Assembly (NCBI GenBank): GCA_001970855.1 | Contig: LSSN01005920.1 | Coordinates: 1 to 35,611, forward strand | Length of the DNA: 35,611 bases | Direction: 5' to 3' | Source of the DNA: Smittium culicis | Lineage: Eukaryota > Kickxellomycota > Harpellomycetes > Harpellales > Legeriomycetaceae | Shown here: piece after piece, positions 1-13,199 of the stretch | How positions within the stretch are numbered: position 1 is the first letter of the stretch | How the letters are laid out: each line of letters opens with the position of its first letter | Notes under the pieces: model-generated | What the model was told of the DNA's origin: nothing | What the model saw: only the letters and a program-made list of their open reading frames with translations | Database searches by the model: none | Made by a program: the position numbers and the translations under genes

Positions 1-583
1 GTAAATTATTCTACTCATTGGCAGTTTATTTTTTATGCGATTTTATACACTGAAACTCTTTACACTATAAAATGACCTCTTCATAAAGAATTGCCCATAT
101 ATAGATCAATTATAATATCTATAGCTATACATAGTTTTTTCATTCATACTGGGATAAATATATAATTAAAAAGTTATATTTTACAATAACTTGCTTTCTC
201 TAAATCTTACGGTTATAAATATCTTGAAAACCAAAATGTACTCTATTCATATCTCACGTTTATGTATGCGTTATGATTTGGATTTTTTAGCCTCAGCATT
301 TTTACCCAGGAGAATTTCTGGTCATATTTTTTTTCTATAGATGTAATTAGCTTAGTGAGTTATTGAAATTCTCCAATGACTAGTAAAGTCTTTATGTATT
401 TTTTTTTACTGATTTTTTATTGACTAATCCAATAATTATTTGATTTGCTATCTAAACTGGGGCATAAAATTAAATAAAATTTAAGCGAATAATGTTTCTA
501 AATTAATAACAATATAAAAATTTAGTAGGCTTTTTTTGAACTACCTCGCGCTAATGCAAAATCTTAAAATGGACAAAAATGAC

Positions 584-605
584 CTACCGCCCCTGAAAGG
601 GTTAA
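584..605 (-). repeat. Direct repeat copy 1, TTAA-ended (piggyBac-like end?)
   Basis: Read on the minus strand it begins TTAACCCTTTCAGGGGCGGT, followed by AG. It matches 767-788 at 19 of 22 positions and is GC-rich against its surroundings. A TTAA target followed by CCC/CTC is how piggyBac-family DNA transposons end, so this may be one end of a non-autonomous element. No matching opposite end was found nearby, so the family is only a suggestion. Confidence 0.4.
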
Positions 606-766
606 TTGAGTAGTTTAAAACGCTATTTGTAATGGTTTATAATACAATACAAAATTAAAATATCTGACGAATAAAATAGAAGAGACAAATATTATGATTG
701 ATTTTGGAAGACTGTTTTTGGTCTACTGAACAGGTACGCACATTTTTTAAAAGGAAAATTTTTGTT

Positions 767-788
767 CTACCGCCCAGGAAAGAGTTAA
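767..788 (-). repeat. Direct repeat copy 2, TTAA-ended (piggyBac-like end?)
   Basis: Read on the minus strand it begins TTAACTCTTTCCTGGGCGGT, followed by AG. It differs from the copy at 584-605 at three positions and has the same orientation, 183 bases away. The shared core is TTAAC-CTTTC--GGGCGGTAG. Confidence 0.4.
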
Positions 789-1983
789 GAACTATAAATG
801 CTGAAAATCTAGAATTTTCATTTTTAAACCACTTAATAAACAAAATTATGTAATATAATTTATTGCGAAGCCTCAGTTTAATTTAATTTATTTTATTTTA
901 TTACTTTATTATTTTAGTATTAGTAAATAATAAAAAAAAAAATTTCAGCTATCTTTAAATAGCTTGATTTAACTATAATAAGTCATTTTAGTTTAAATCA
1001 AAATATGGTAAATACTATATTTTTAATAATTTCAAGCAAAGCCGATACAGAGCTTATCATTCTGATAGTATCAGTAATCTATTTATCTTTCATGGATACC
1101 AAGAAATTTTAAAATATCTATTTATTTATAAAACCACTCTTATAGAATGAAAATTTTTTTTCTTGGTGTAAGCATTAGGCAAAAAGTAGAATAATTCAAT
1201 TTTTAACTTTATGCATTTAAGAATATGGACTTTTTTTTTAAAAAATGAAGTTCTTGGGTTTAATGTAATATAATGATTTTTATCCAATACCATAAACAAT
1301 TATAAATTAACAATATTTAATATCAATAAAAAAAATTAATCTGAAGCTTCTTGTCTAAAATCTAGATCAAAAAACCATAGAAAATAGTATTTCTTAAGTT
1401 TTGAACTTTTAATATCGTTTTTGCATAAAGATAAGTGCCAAAATACCAATAAAAACTTAATTTCAAAACAATTAGAAAAAATTCAATAATTCTAGAGATA
1501 AGAGCACAGCATCATTTTTTTTTCTATTCATTTAAAGTTTTTTTTTATGAACCTTCTAATAGATTTTGTCTATTTCTGGGCATAAAAAATTAGACAGTCA
1601 CACCATAGAATATAGTTAAATCAAGAATTAGTGCATATTTCTACAAATTTTTAGTAGCTTAAAAAATCCATAAAAATTTATAATAAATCATGGTTTTTAT
1701 TTTTAATTTAATTATTTTTTGATCATCCAGATCCTTCGAAAGCTAGTAATATTAAACAATATTCTATGATTCTAGGTTGATTTATGCGTATGTATATTAA
1801 AATTTCCTATAAAATTATTATTAAACATAAATGCAAGGATAAAATAGAAAGTCTGACAAGTCTTATATTAAAAAAATGTTAATCTTATAGAAAAAGAAAA
1901 TTAAATGAAAAATTAAAATGGCAGCGATATTAGTAGAAAAGAATTTTATCATAATAACCTGTATTTTTTCTTTACTAATTTTG

Positions 1984-1991
1984 TATAAATA
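1984..1991 (+). promoter_or_regulatory. TATA box of the secreted-protein gene
   Basis: TATAAATA lies 110 bases before the ATG at 2094, leaving room for a leader of about 75-80 bases. The leader directly before the ATG is A-rich (AAAAA-ATG-AAA), a common fungal start context. No intron signal is needed to keep the frame open. Confidence 0.5.
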
Positions 1992-2093
1992 CTCGACAAC
2001 TTTCAATGGAATTTTTTTAAATTATACTTTCTTTTAGATCAAACTCCATTGACTTAAACTCAGTTTAATTAAAAAAGACACAAAATCTAAAAA

Positions 2094-2717
2094 ATGAAAC
2101 AATCAGCCTTTTTACGTCTCATAAGTGTGCTAGTACTAGCATCACTACAAATTGGATACTCTCAATATGATCACGGCGCTAATTCAGAAATAAAACAACT
2201 ATCCAGAATGCCTTTCGATGGCTGCACCAATACAGTAGATACTAGTATTGGTAGAGTAATTTGCAAGAAGATCTCGTGTAATACCACCGAAAGGCTAGTC
2301 AGTAGGGCTTTTGGTATAGGCCAAACATGGTTCGGCTCATATCCTACCGTTGCCTGCATTGTAAGAAAGAGGTCAACAAGGAATAATATATCCGCTACTG
2401 TCACAACTAGCCAGATAATAACAGCCATCAAGAATAGTAGTAGTGGTGATCTTGTAAAAGCTGGTTCGACACTTTCAATATCGGCCAGATTACCAGTTTC
2501 TGCTTCTGGATTTCAACTAACTTATACGGGTAAGGTCGAAGGAATGGAATACAATTCTATAATTTCGACAAATGCCAAAGATAAGGGCTATTATCTATAT
2601 AATAGCCATATCGACTTGATCGCTTTGTTTGGAGACACAATTCAAAATTGGAGAGCCGGGAAATGGGTTGCTTATAATGTTAATTACGAATTCCCAATGA
2701 GATTCGAAATACGTTGA
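2094..2717 (+). CDS. Secreted cysteine-containing protein, family not recognised
   Basis: An intact 207-codon reading frame and the only full-length gene in the window. Residues 1-23 form a classic signal peptide: Lys2, Arg8, then the hydrophobic core LISVLVLASLQIG, with likely cleavage near YSQ (22-24). The mature part has four cysteines (44, 57, 62, 88), enough for two disulfides in its N-terminal third, and three N-glycosylation sequons (Asn63, Asn98, Asn114). Residues 100-160 alternate Ser/Thr with Val/Ile as in beta sheet, and the C-terminus is aromatic (Trp186, Trp191, several Tyr). There is no transmembrane segment after the signal and no GPI-type tail. Base composition is far less AT-rich than the flanks, which argues for selection on the protein. 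It could be an effector, lectin-like or other extracellular protein of a host-associated fungus; I recognise no catalytic motif, so no function is assigned. The start is chosen because the signal peptide follows it at once. Confidence 0.85.
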   Translation: MKQSAFLRLISVLVLASLQIGYSQYDHGANSEIKQLSRMPFDGCTNTVDTSIGRVICKKISCNTTERLVSRAFGIGQTWFGSYPTVACIVRKRSTRNNISATVTTSQIITAIKNSSSGDLVKAGSTLSISARLPVSASGFQLTYTGKVEGMEYNSIISTNAKDKGYYLYNSHIDLIALFGDTIQNWRAGKWVAYNVNYEFPMRFEIR

Positions 2718-2857
2718 AAAATCTTCTATCTGAATCCCAATACTACAAAAAATAACAAATGGAGTTGTCTAATCATCAAAGAATTCATATTTAACCTAGA
2801 GCTTATTTGATTTTAAATAGAATTTAAAAGTTAAAAAAAATTTTTGACTAAAAATTA

Positions 2858-2863
2858 AATAAA
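2858..2863 (+). terminator. AATAAA polyadenylation signal
   Basis: A canonical AATAAA lies 141 bases past the stop codon at 2717, followed by the A-rich sequence ACAATACAAT. In such AT-rich DNA this hexamer is common, so position is the main support. Confidence 0.35.
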
Positions 2864-5800
2864 ATACAATACAATGGAGGATGATTTAAATATCCAAAAA
2901 ATCGTTTTACGTTGATGCTTAGGCTTTTTGAATCAGAAAGCTAAATTTAGTCGAAAATAATTCACACTTATAAAAATGAATGCCAGTCAAAGAGTTAGAA
3001 TAATTTTAGTACTATGTACGAGTAGTTTATTAAAAACGTAAGAGAATAATTAATTGATAGGCCATTAATAAAATAGAGCTAATGTGTATGAAAATAGTTT
3101 TTTTTTCCCTCAATTATTTTGGATAAATACTCAGTATTTTCAAGTATAACTTTCATGAAATCATCGTTTAGAAAAATTATACAAAAAAAGAAGTGCAAAA
3201 GATGTTAAAAAAGACATTAAGATTCATCTACTTTACATACTACTAAACAGTGGTTATTCATTAACCGAATTTTTAAATGAGATTCCCATATCGTATTGTT
3301 GTTTTGGATATTGATTTTATCAAAGCACCACAGTTTTTGTAGTGTACAGTACCTATAATAGTTTCAATGAAGTATCAATATCAACAATAAAAGTTGTGCG
3401 GCTATTTGTCGTTAACTTTCCAATGCTTTGTTTTTCTCCAAATTAAAACATAGTGGCAATAAATTTATTTCAAAGAATCTATCCTTGCTTTTTCGCTTTA
3501 TTTTTTTAAATAATTATTTCCGAAATGCCTATTTTAACTCTCTGACCACAAAAAATTAAGGGATTATTTAATAGAATCTATGTGACTGTTGGAAATTTAT
3601 TTTTCGGCTTGACGCCAATTTTTAATAAATATTACTTAAAAGTTTGCAAGCTTGGAGATTTCATTATCTAATTTAGGTAGCTTATTAATCTACCGTCCAC
3701 ACACAGAATTTTAGTTACTCTTAAACTGTATAATATATTAGAATCATAGCATCTAATTAAAGATTAAAAAAAAAAGTATTTTTAGTTTCCTTCAGAGGTA
3801 TATCATTATTTTTAAACTAAATTTTGTTTAACAAAAAAAAATATCATGTTTAATTCACATTTATTTATATCAAGAATTTATTTTAATTGTGTATTCCTTT
3901 ATTTTTCCGTGCTGAAAATTAATAATTAATATAATTTTAATAAATTTTTATAATTCCATTTTCATAATTAGAAATAGAAATTAGTAGATTGAAAAAAATT
4001 GTTTTGATTATAGACTCCCTCTTTAATTGAGTTAAAACCAGCTTTGATAGTCATAGGTATTCTATAAGTGACCTGAAGGCACACAGGAAGTAGAATGCGA
4101 GAGGATATATTTTAGTTTTTTATACAACTTATTGTATCTTTAGTATTTATTCATAAGAATGCAAAATTTTTAATATATTCGTGATAATAATAATAATAAT
4201 AGCTAATGTCTTATTATTTCTTCAACGGTACCAGTTTCAACCACCAAAACCGTTTTATTGAAAATCTAATTACTTATTTGAAATTGTATCAAATATTTTT
4301 ATATACTTTTTGAATATAATATCACTGCTAAACCTATGATAAAATATGACATAAAATGAGTTTATTAAGGTATTTTCAACCACTACTATGATAAAAAATC
4401 TGGCCGTGATGTTCTGTTCACAGTTTAGTCGATTCAGTATATTTTAAATTTTTATCTGCCACTTACTATATAATATTATTAAAGCAAAGTACTTAAACTG
4501 CAATTTTTACTCATTATTTTTTATTTTCAATTTTATTTTATTTTATAACATTAACAAACTTAGGGATATAATATAGCATGCGTTTTAGTATACAATCTTT
4601 TAATGATTAAATAATTGCATTTTTAAATTAGTTTACAATTTTTCGCAAATACCATCTGAGAATAATATTGAATATACTCACTTGATCGCATAAAAATTTA
4701 AATTTTTAAAATTTTTAGTAAAAGACAAGTTCCAAAAAATAAAAAAAACCTATCATATAGCTGTTAAATATCCAAGGTACAGCTTTATAATTTAGATGTC
4801 AAATTCAAAATACCTGAAGGCTAAATTAAAAAAATTAGTATGTGAATAACGAGATTTCTAAAAGTGCCATTACCCAAAAGAAATTGACTCTCACAAACTA
4901 ACAATTCTAATAAGTAAAGCGTAATTAATACTGGAGAAAAATAGCTTAGACTTCTCTTTATGCGCTATTAATTTGAATTCAACTAGCCTACGGCGTGATA
5001 AATTTATAAAAAGTAAAAAATAAGTTCAAAAATGACGTTAGTTTTCGTGAAACACGCTGATCGTTTATTTTTTGACGATGCCTATATATGTAACATTTTT
5101 GATATATTATAAATAGATTTAAGTCACCGAAAGACCATTATCAATTATAAAAAGTTAGAACAAATTTGTTTGAAGATTCATATTTTTTTGGAACTTTCGA
5201 GCAATTAAGTGCATGCAACTGAGAATTCTTAGTTATAAATTCTATATGAAAAAGAAACAGCTAATTTATTTCTGTTTTTCTCCATGTTAAGCATAATCCA
5301 AATTTTAGTATTTTTTGTGTTACACCTGTATATCAATACTACCAAATTCATATTACTTTGAAAACTATGTAAAGTATACAGCTTTATCTGATAACTCAAT
5401 AAAAAATAGTAGAAAAAAAATCAAATGAAAATGAATCGTTTTAAAACAGAGGCTTCAAATTTAAATGACGATAAAATCGTAGAAAAAGTAACTTAGGATC
5501 GATATTTTTGTATTATCGCACAAATAAATCTAATCAAATAAAATACTTATTTCCAGAAATTAAATATTCTTAGTCGAATAAAAAAAATTCAATAATTGGA
5601 CAATAAACATGGTAAAATCACTAAAAGTGTCAGTTTTATTTTCAACTTGGGTTATATAGTTAATTGATCCTATTCACCTTTAGATACGCAGCCGGTAGGC
5701 TGACAGAGGAGTTTATTAGTATTGATACTCTAGTTTTTTTACCTAACTCCAAATTTACTATAATTTTAGATAATTTTACCGCATATTATCTATTATTGAT

Positions 5801-6885
5801 ATCATAGCAAATAAATTATGTGAAAAAGATCAATAGAACTTCAATTATCTCAGAAAGATTAAAAAATGCTAAATTCTTACAATATTATTAATTACTGTAT
5901 CACTATTAGTCTTTTTGATAACCCTGGATTTTATTCTTACCCATATCATTGTTCACTTAAATGCATTTTGAGACCTTTTACTCCTTCACTTTGTACAAAA
6001 AACTTGATATAGCTGTTTTATCTGTTTCCGCAAAACAAAAGTGCTCCTATTTTTCACTCAAATTTCAGTAGCAAAACGAATCACCATTATTTATAAGTAT
6101 ATTATTAATAAAAAAATCGTCATTATTTACAAATAATTCACTAATTTATAAACTCTTTTTACTTAATTACAAGTTTGGATAATGTGCAGAAAATAGCATT
6201 AATTTTCCATCAAAAGTATATTTACATATTTTAATATTTTTATTTCCCCCATTTTAATTTACCTAAAATATTCATAGATTTAACTTGTATACTAAACCTA
6301 CTTGTAATGATGGTTAAAAAAATTTCTATGGGTTATAATAAAGATTCTTAGAAGAGTAGAACGCTTATTCTTAGAAATCATATTTGTTTATATTTATTAA
6401 TTAAATAAATTAATCGAATTAGATAACATTAAATAATATATTCAAATAAGGTTGAAAATACAAGTTAAGTTCTGTTAGGAAAAGTTCCGCTCTTTGTAAT
6501 GGTCTCACATATACAAAAAATCATAAAATCAAGAATTTATAAATATCTTACAAAGTGCGACATATCTTTTTATCAAGCAAAAATAAAAAAAAGTGAAAAA
6601 AAATTATTTAAAACGCCTTGGTTGATATAATAAAAAAATTTCTCGAATCTAAGAAAATAAATATTTTAATCATAGGATAATATTCTCTATTTTTGAAAAA
6701 CGGTTTTTAAAATCAATCATTCATTCGATAGAACTTATAATCGAGGACTTTCCTACGACATGTGCCTTTTATAAATAAGAGTCTACAAATTAACCTCTTA
6801 CTATCAGTCCTATCAACCAATTAAGTTTAAAACGTAAATATCATTCTCAAATTTAATTACATTATAACATTGTATAAAATAAAAA
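2864..6885. other. AT-rich spacer, no gene seen
   Basis: Four kilobases with stops in every frame and no recognisable protein. It contains a partial copy of the promoter-like segment of the secreted-protein gene (around 3110-3150), an (ATA/TAA) microsatellite at 4184-4201 and slightly less AT-rich patches near 4040-4110 and 5690-5740 in which I see no known element. Confidence 0.65.
4184..4201. repeat. TAA trinucleotide microsatellite
   Basis: Six uninterrupted TAA-type units (ATAATAATAATAATAAT). Confidence 0.8.
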
Positions 6886-9800
6886 TTGCTACCCAATTTT
6901 AGTAACGTGTCAATATTTAATAGTAATAGCTTTAAACAAGCTTGTAAGGATAATGATTACAAGCCATTTAAAACAAATAAAAGACTTTGGCAAAAGTCCT
7001 CTAATTCCTTATCACATCCTATCCTATCTCCCCTATTTTGCAAACAATTTTTAAGGCTTTATTTCTAAAATAAATTTTGAATCTCGTGTTTAAAACCTCT
7101 TATATTTTCCATAGGTTTCATAAACAAGTTGAATGTTATAGCACCTTAATTTTGCAATTGATTCTTAATCTGCCAATAAAAAAAATACAATAAATCAACT
7201 ATTAATCTGGCCTATTATAAAATTTTTTTGTGTGAATATTAGTGTTAATTACTAAAATTCATGTTGTCTAATTTGCTAATTTTAAGTTTTAGTGATAAAA
7301 ATATTAATGCATTACCACATATTAAAAATTTCACCTTTTGCACTGATAAGACATTAACTAGGCATATCCCGTTTTATATTATGATTAAATAATAATACTG
7401 AAGTTATAATAGCCCTTACTTTAATCCATTTTTATTTCACATTTGTTATTTACAAAGCAAAAATAAACAAGTTGTATTAATATAATACCCGAAATAAAAC
7501 TTTTTTTTTTTTGTATTTAGGGAAATCATAGTAAGTTTAACTAGTAATAATTTTATAAGATTCAAAGAAAATTAATGTTATCAATCTTTGCTCAATCAAT
7601 TATTATAGTAACTAGTTTTGGTTTTGTATAAATAAAATCAAAAACATTAATTTTAACATTTTAAATTGAATATTATAAATTTCTATCTCTATTCATTTTT
7701 AAAAAAATCGTTTGTTATCAATAATATAAATTTTAAATTTCTTTAAAATCTGTTGAGTGTGTTTATAAAGTTAGCTTATTAGCCTATTCTTAGCCTTAGT
7801 CTTGATAAATATTTTTTAAAAACATATCCTCAAACTCAATTTATTACATTATTAATTTTAACTTATAAAATTGTCGATGTATAATTCTTGTAAAATATTT
7901 TTAAAAATTTTAAAAGATTACCCCCTATATAATTATTTTCTGTCAACCATAACTATATATCGTAATAATTATTCTGATTTTAATGAGTAAGGAAAGATAT
8001 ACATTTTACAAAATATAATCTTTATACTTTCTTTAAATTAAAAACTATATTTCAACAAGGTTTAATTATCGAATAAATAATTTTATGTTTTATAGCTTCG
8101 CTCTTCGATCCAACCTCATTGAATTTTCTAGAGAAATTGAAAGTTAGCTATTAAGTAACAAAAAATTCAAAATACTACATTATATGCTCAATATTTACTT
8201 ATTTTTATATTTTATAGTAATATTTTATATTCCAATTTAATTTATATTAATAATGGCTTTTTATACTCAAATTTACAAGCGATATTATTCATTAATAGCT
8301 ACTAATCACTTTTGAGAGAAAATTGGTGTTTCATAATAAATTAAATACCAAATTCTCTCTTATTTTAGTTTTTTGGTTCATTTTAGAAATTTTAAAATGT
8401 ATGTTTAAAATATAAATATGAACTATTTTTCTTTAAATTTTTTAAATTATAATTATCTAAAATAAAAATAAAAATTGATAGTGTCAACATTCTCTAAAAA
8501 TAATTTATTTAGTATTTTATTTGAATTAGGCAGTTAAAATGCTAACAATTTTATCGCTGTAAATTCATATAGCTTCAAGATAAATGTAAATGTAAATTAT
8601 TTTTATTTAATAATTATAAATAATAATATGTATGATACGAACTAATAAGATTATATAATTTATTACTCAGTCATAATTAGCTTAAATATATTTCAGGGAT
8701 ATTAGATGATTTATTGTGGAAAGGCAATACTATTTCAACCAATATCATTCAGTTAATTCTTAATTTTTCAACAGTAAATCTCAAGTTTATATAAATTTCA
8801 TCTATTTAATTATTTCCCAGACTATGTAAAAAATAATTTACTATCAAACTATATATTAATAATAGTTGTAAAATACAATAAAAAAATTTTTTTTCTTGTT
8901 TTATAATAGTAATATTCTTTATATTAAGTATATCGCTTAAATTTTTTTCTCATTTTTTAATAATAATATCTAATAAGCTTTATAGATGCGTCTTCTTTTA
9001 GAGTTATTGATTATTTTTTAATTAGATTTAATATAGATATTATAATTTAATGTGAATGATTTTTACATAATCAATAAATATCGAAATTAAATATGATATT
9101 TTTAACTTGTATCAAAAATTGAATAAAGTATTTTTTTCATAAAATAATATTTTTTACTAGCACAAAAAACTGAAAATTTAAAAAATTTATACTAAAAAAA
9201 ATATTAATTCATGACTATAACTAGGAAGCCATTTCTAAATAAATTTAAAACGTGGCTAAAAAAAAAATTTATAACAATATCTTTATGGTTGATAATATAT
9301 ATAAAATAGTTCAGAATTTTATGAAACCTTCGAATATTGATAAAATTGCATTTTATACGATAATAGTATTAAAGCTATTTTTACTAAATACTAAATCATT
9401 TTCAACTAAATAAAATAGTAATTTACACCAAAATTAAAATTTTTTTATTCAATTTATACAATATTTTTATCAGTTTTTAATCATTTTTCATTTATAGTAA
9501 GATTTATTATATAAACAGGATTCTGATTATACATAATGAATAACACAAGATTTAATAAAAATTATATATTTTAGGTTTTTTTGGTAGATAATTTATTGAT
9601 AAAGTCAAAATAAAATATAATTCAATAGAAAATTGGTCTATGAAGAAGACTCAGAATCAATAGAAAGCGTGGAATATTCATGAATTTAGAGAAATTATCA
9701 AATCAGACTCAAAAATAAATATATGAATTGTGTTTAAATAATAAAAATATAATGATTGTACCAAAAAAAATGGAAAAAGGAAATTTTGTATATTTTATTG

Positions 9801-10689
9801 GGACATCATAAACAGATTTTCTAATCTAGCTCACGGAAATAATGCTAATTTTATTCGCATATTCTTATTATTTTTGAATTCCATTAGAATGTTTTTCGTT
9901 CTCTGGCTACAAAATATATAAAAGTTCTTTACTTGTATAAAACTGAATTTGAATAAAATACGATTTTATATCTGTGCGTTAAATATAAATAGCAATTACA
10001 TATTATAATAAAAATCAATTTTATGTAATTGAATTTAAAGAATTATAATTAATTTAATCAAGTTGGATGAATTTTTTACTAAAAGCTACAATTGAATTTA
10101 ATTTTTAATAATAATATACGAGCGACATCAAGATAGAAATTTATTTTAGTCTATTTTAATATGTATAATTTGTGTATTAAATAAAATTAAAAATTTTTCT
10201 TATTATTTATAAATGGTACAATTATGATTATAATTAAAAAAATTTAATTTTAGATTCATTGTGATTATTTTTTTAGTATTAAATATATAAATTGTATAAA
10301 CTTATATTTAGTGTAAATTATTATGGGTATATATTTTCAAGCCTTATTAAATGCTAATTATATTTAGATAAGTATAGCTTAATCTATTAATTTTTTCTAA
10401 TAAGGGATTGTTAACAAATAAAAAATTCTTATTTACATCATATGATTTATATCATACTTATCAACTATTGAGTATTTTATAATTCCTACAAATAGAATTA
10501 TTAAATTTAACATTTTTTTAATTATTTGAATGTATAAAGAAAAAATACAATTTTTTTCAATTATTTTTTAATTTTATAAATCTGGATAATATGCTAATTT
10601 TAAGTAAATAATGCTTTAAGATTAAATTATAGAATATATATTAGACATTATTTTTATTACAATTATTTTTAATAGAGAACTATGATAAT

Positions 10690-10750
10690 GATCCTTGAGC
10701 CAATGCCCACTGGGTATGGAGCTGCTAGAGCGGCGGAGGGGAGTCTGTTG
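10690..10750. other. GC-rich island inside the AT desert
   Basis: About 36 of 60 bases are G or C, while several hundred bases on each side are almost pure A/T. On the plus strand it can be read from an ATG at 10682 as a short frame containing EPMPTGYGAARAAEGSL before running into AT-rich sequence. It could be a scrap of a gene or transposon, or an isolated exon; nothing identifies it. Confidence 0.5.
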
Positions 10751-12662
10751 AAAAATTATCTTTTTAATATTTTTTTAACTTTTTAAATATTTTTTGATAG
10801 TGTTTAGTATACTTTTTAATTATGTTTAATGAACTCTGAGGAAAAAAAAACTATGCTAATGATCTATTTATTTAAGCTTAATTATTACTGATTATTTTAA
10901 TAATTTTTCTGATTATATATCGCATTTTATTCATATTAACTGTAGAAATTGTATCAAATCCAATAAAATTTTCTGTCTCTTAATTTTCTTTTTTTTCATT
11001 CTTATAAGTTCACATATCTTTAAAAATTGTGTTAATAAGGAAATTACATAGTTTTTATCACAAAGAACAAATATTCAAATCGAGTTTTTTATAAGGCAAT
11101 CCACTCATTGAGCAATGGTTTATATTTTATTTATTATACTTTAATAATAATTACTAGATTATTAAAATATTCAATACTATATATTTTACATTTATTACAT
11201 TGATATATGTTGAATGATTATATTAATGAAATATTTGATAACTGATAAACGTTTTAGTATAAATAGTTGTGATTTTTGACAGAAAATAATAGGGCTCACA
11301 ATAAAAGTTGTAAAAGACATACCATCTCATAAAAAAAAAATTAATCAAAAAACCAGCTTAAGATTCAATATTAAGAAACAACGTTTAATTATATTTTCTT
11401 GTAAATTTTTTTTATAGATATTCTGAATTAAAAAAAATCCTAGAATAAAAACTCTAGGTGAAAAAATGGAAAATCTCCGGCATATATATTAAATTTAAAT
11501 TTTAATTAATTTTAAACTTTTATAAAATAAATATCGAGACCATTATCTAAATTTATGAATATCATATAGTTTATACATTATTTTACGAATTTATATTAAA
11601 ATATTGTGGTTATTTTATATTTTATGTTGATTTTAAATAATTTTTAAGATTCGATGTGTTGAGTTCGAGAATTAATAATTACAATTATTAATAAATGATT
11701 AAAACTGGACTAAATTCACATATGCTTAATTTTAAAACATTTGGTTTAGTTTTAATTAATTATGATTCAAAATTTTAGCTAGAAAATAGAGATAGAATAA
11801 TTGATTCATCTGAATAACAGCGCTTATTTAGAATTTTGAGTTTTTAAATACTTATAGTATTTATACAAAATATATTCCAAAAAGCTAACTAAAAAAGAAT
11901 AATTTCTACAGCGATTTAATAAATTAAGCCTATTCACTCAATTATAATTAAGGCGCCATAATAATATTATTGTCGTAGATGATTCATTCCAATCGCCACC
12001 AATGAAAAATAATACAATCACATTTTTATTTTTATTTTTGGAGACTGTCAGAATCACATTATTTTTCATTCATCTTTTATTCCCGCATTTTAATGGTTTT
12101 TAAGGAAAAAGTATAATATTTTTATCAAATAATATTCTCTTTGATAATTTTTTTATAAGGCAGACTATCGATAGGAATGAAACTTATAATTAAATACTTA
12201 CTAATATAATTTTTCCACATATAATAGTAGTTTATTTCAGATACTTTATAGATATATATTTATACATTTTATACTTAATTTCTTAGCGATTGGGAGGGGG
12301 GGTTTAAAATTGCAAATTTTTTGTATAAAGGATGCAGATTGCTCCTAAAAATTTGAGAATCATAATCCAAGATATTATTATAATAATTAAAAAAACAAAT
12401 TTTAATATCTAAAAACTTAAAAAACTTATAAAAAATATAATTTTTCACATTTTCAAGAACACAAAATAAATCTTTATTATAAAATCTTGGTGGAAAAGTG
12501 GAATAATCTCCGATATTTATAACAATATTTCATGTATGATTAATTTAATCACCTAAACAATATTTAATTATTGTTAGTTTTAAAATTAGCCATTTTTTTT
12601 AATTAGAAATAATCCTGAATATTATTTAAATAACAATATAGATATTTATGAATTTATTAGAA

Positions 12663-12694
12663 ATTATTATGCTTATTGAATTAAGCATAATAAT
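12663..12694. repeat. 13-bp perfect inverted repeat (hairpin)
   Basis: Left arm ATTATTATGCTTA and right arm TAAGCATAATAAT flank a six-base loop, TTGAAT. The arms include G-C pairs, so this is not just an A/T run. No gene lies near it. Confidence 0.6.
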
Positions 12695-13199
12695 ATATAA
12701 TAGTAGCATGAAATAAATATTTCAATTTAAATGAAGAGTTTTGTGGCATTATAATTTTGATGTTATTACAATCAAGATATCAAAAGTGGAATATAAATTA
12801 CACAAAATTCTAAAAAACAAAGTTATATCACTATAATATTAGCATACATTTCTTAGATAATATTAAATGCAATATTAATGTATAAGATTTTTAAATTCTG
12901 CATTTAAAAATTCGTATAAGTTTACTAAAAGATATATCAGATACTGATATTAAAAATTTCAATTTTTTAGATTAGTATCGTTTATAAGTTAATATTCAGA
13001 ACAATTTTAATGAATATAAATGAATTTATTTTTTTATTAAAAGATAAAAAAGAGCTATTAGTTTTATAAATTTAAATTAAATAAAATAGTTTTTATAAAT
13101 AAATTCATATAATGATAAGAAATCGGTAGTGATTAATCATATCAAATTATTTTAGAAATAATAATTGTTAAAAAAAACATAATATGTGATAATAAATAA

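Larger units (their letters stand above)
1..2093. other. AT-rich intergenic spacer upstream of the secreted-protein gene
   Basis: No supportable gene is seen: stops are dense in all frames and the longest open stretch (minus, 655-843) is 62 codons without recognisable content. The spacer holds two direct repeats of a GC-richer 22-base motif (584-605 and 767-788) and, near its right end, a TATA box for the gene at 2094. The rest is long A and T runs. Confidence 0.7.

Noticed and set aside
2171..2431. 86-codon frame on the minus strand
   Set aside because: It is antisense to the secreted-protein gene, which has the signal peptide and gene signals.
6886..7068. 60-codon open frame with a start at TTG
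   Set aside because: It has no ATG at its start, no recognisable content and no flanking gene signals.
12292..12302. G tract (GGGAGGGGGGG) in the desert
   Set aside because: Striking in this composition, but a single tract cannot form a G-quadruplex alone and nothing around it gives it a role.
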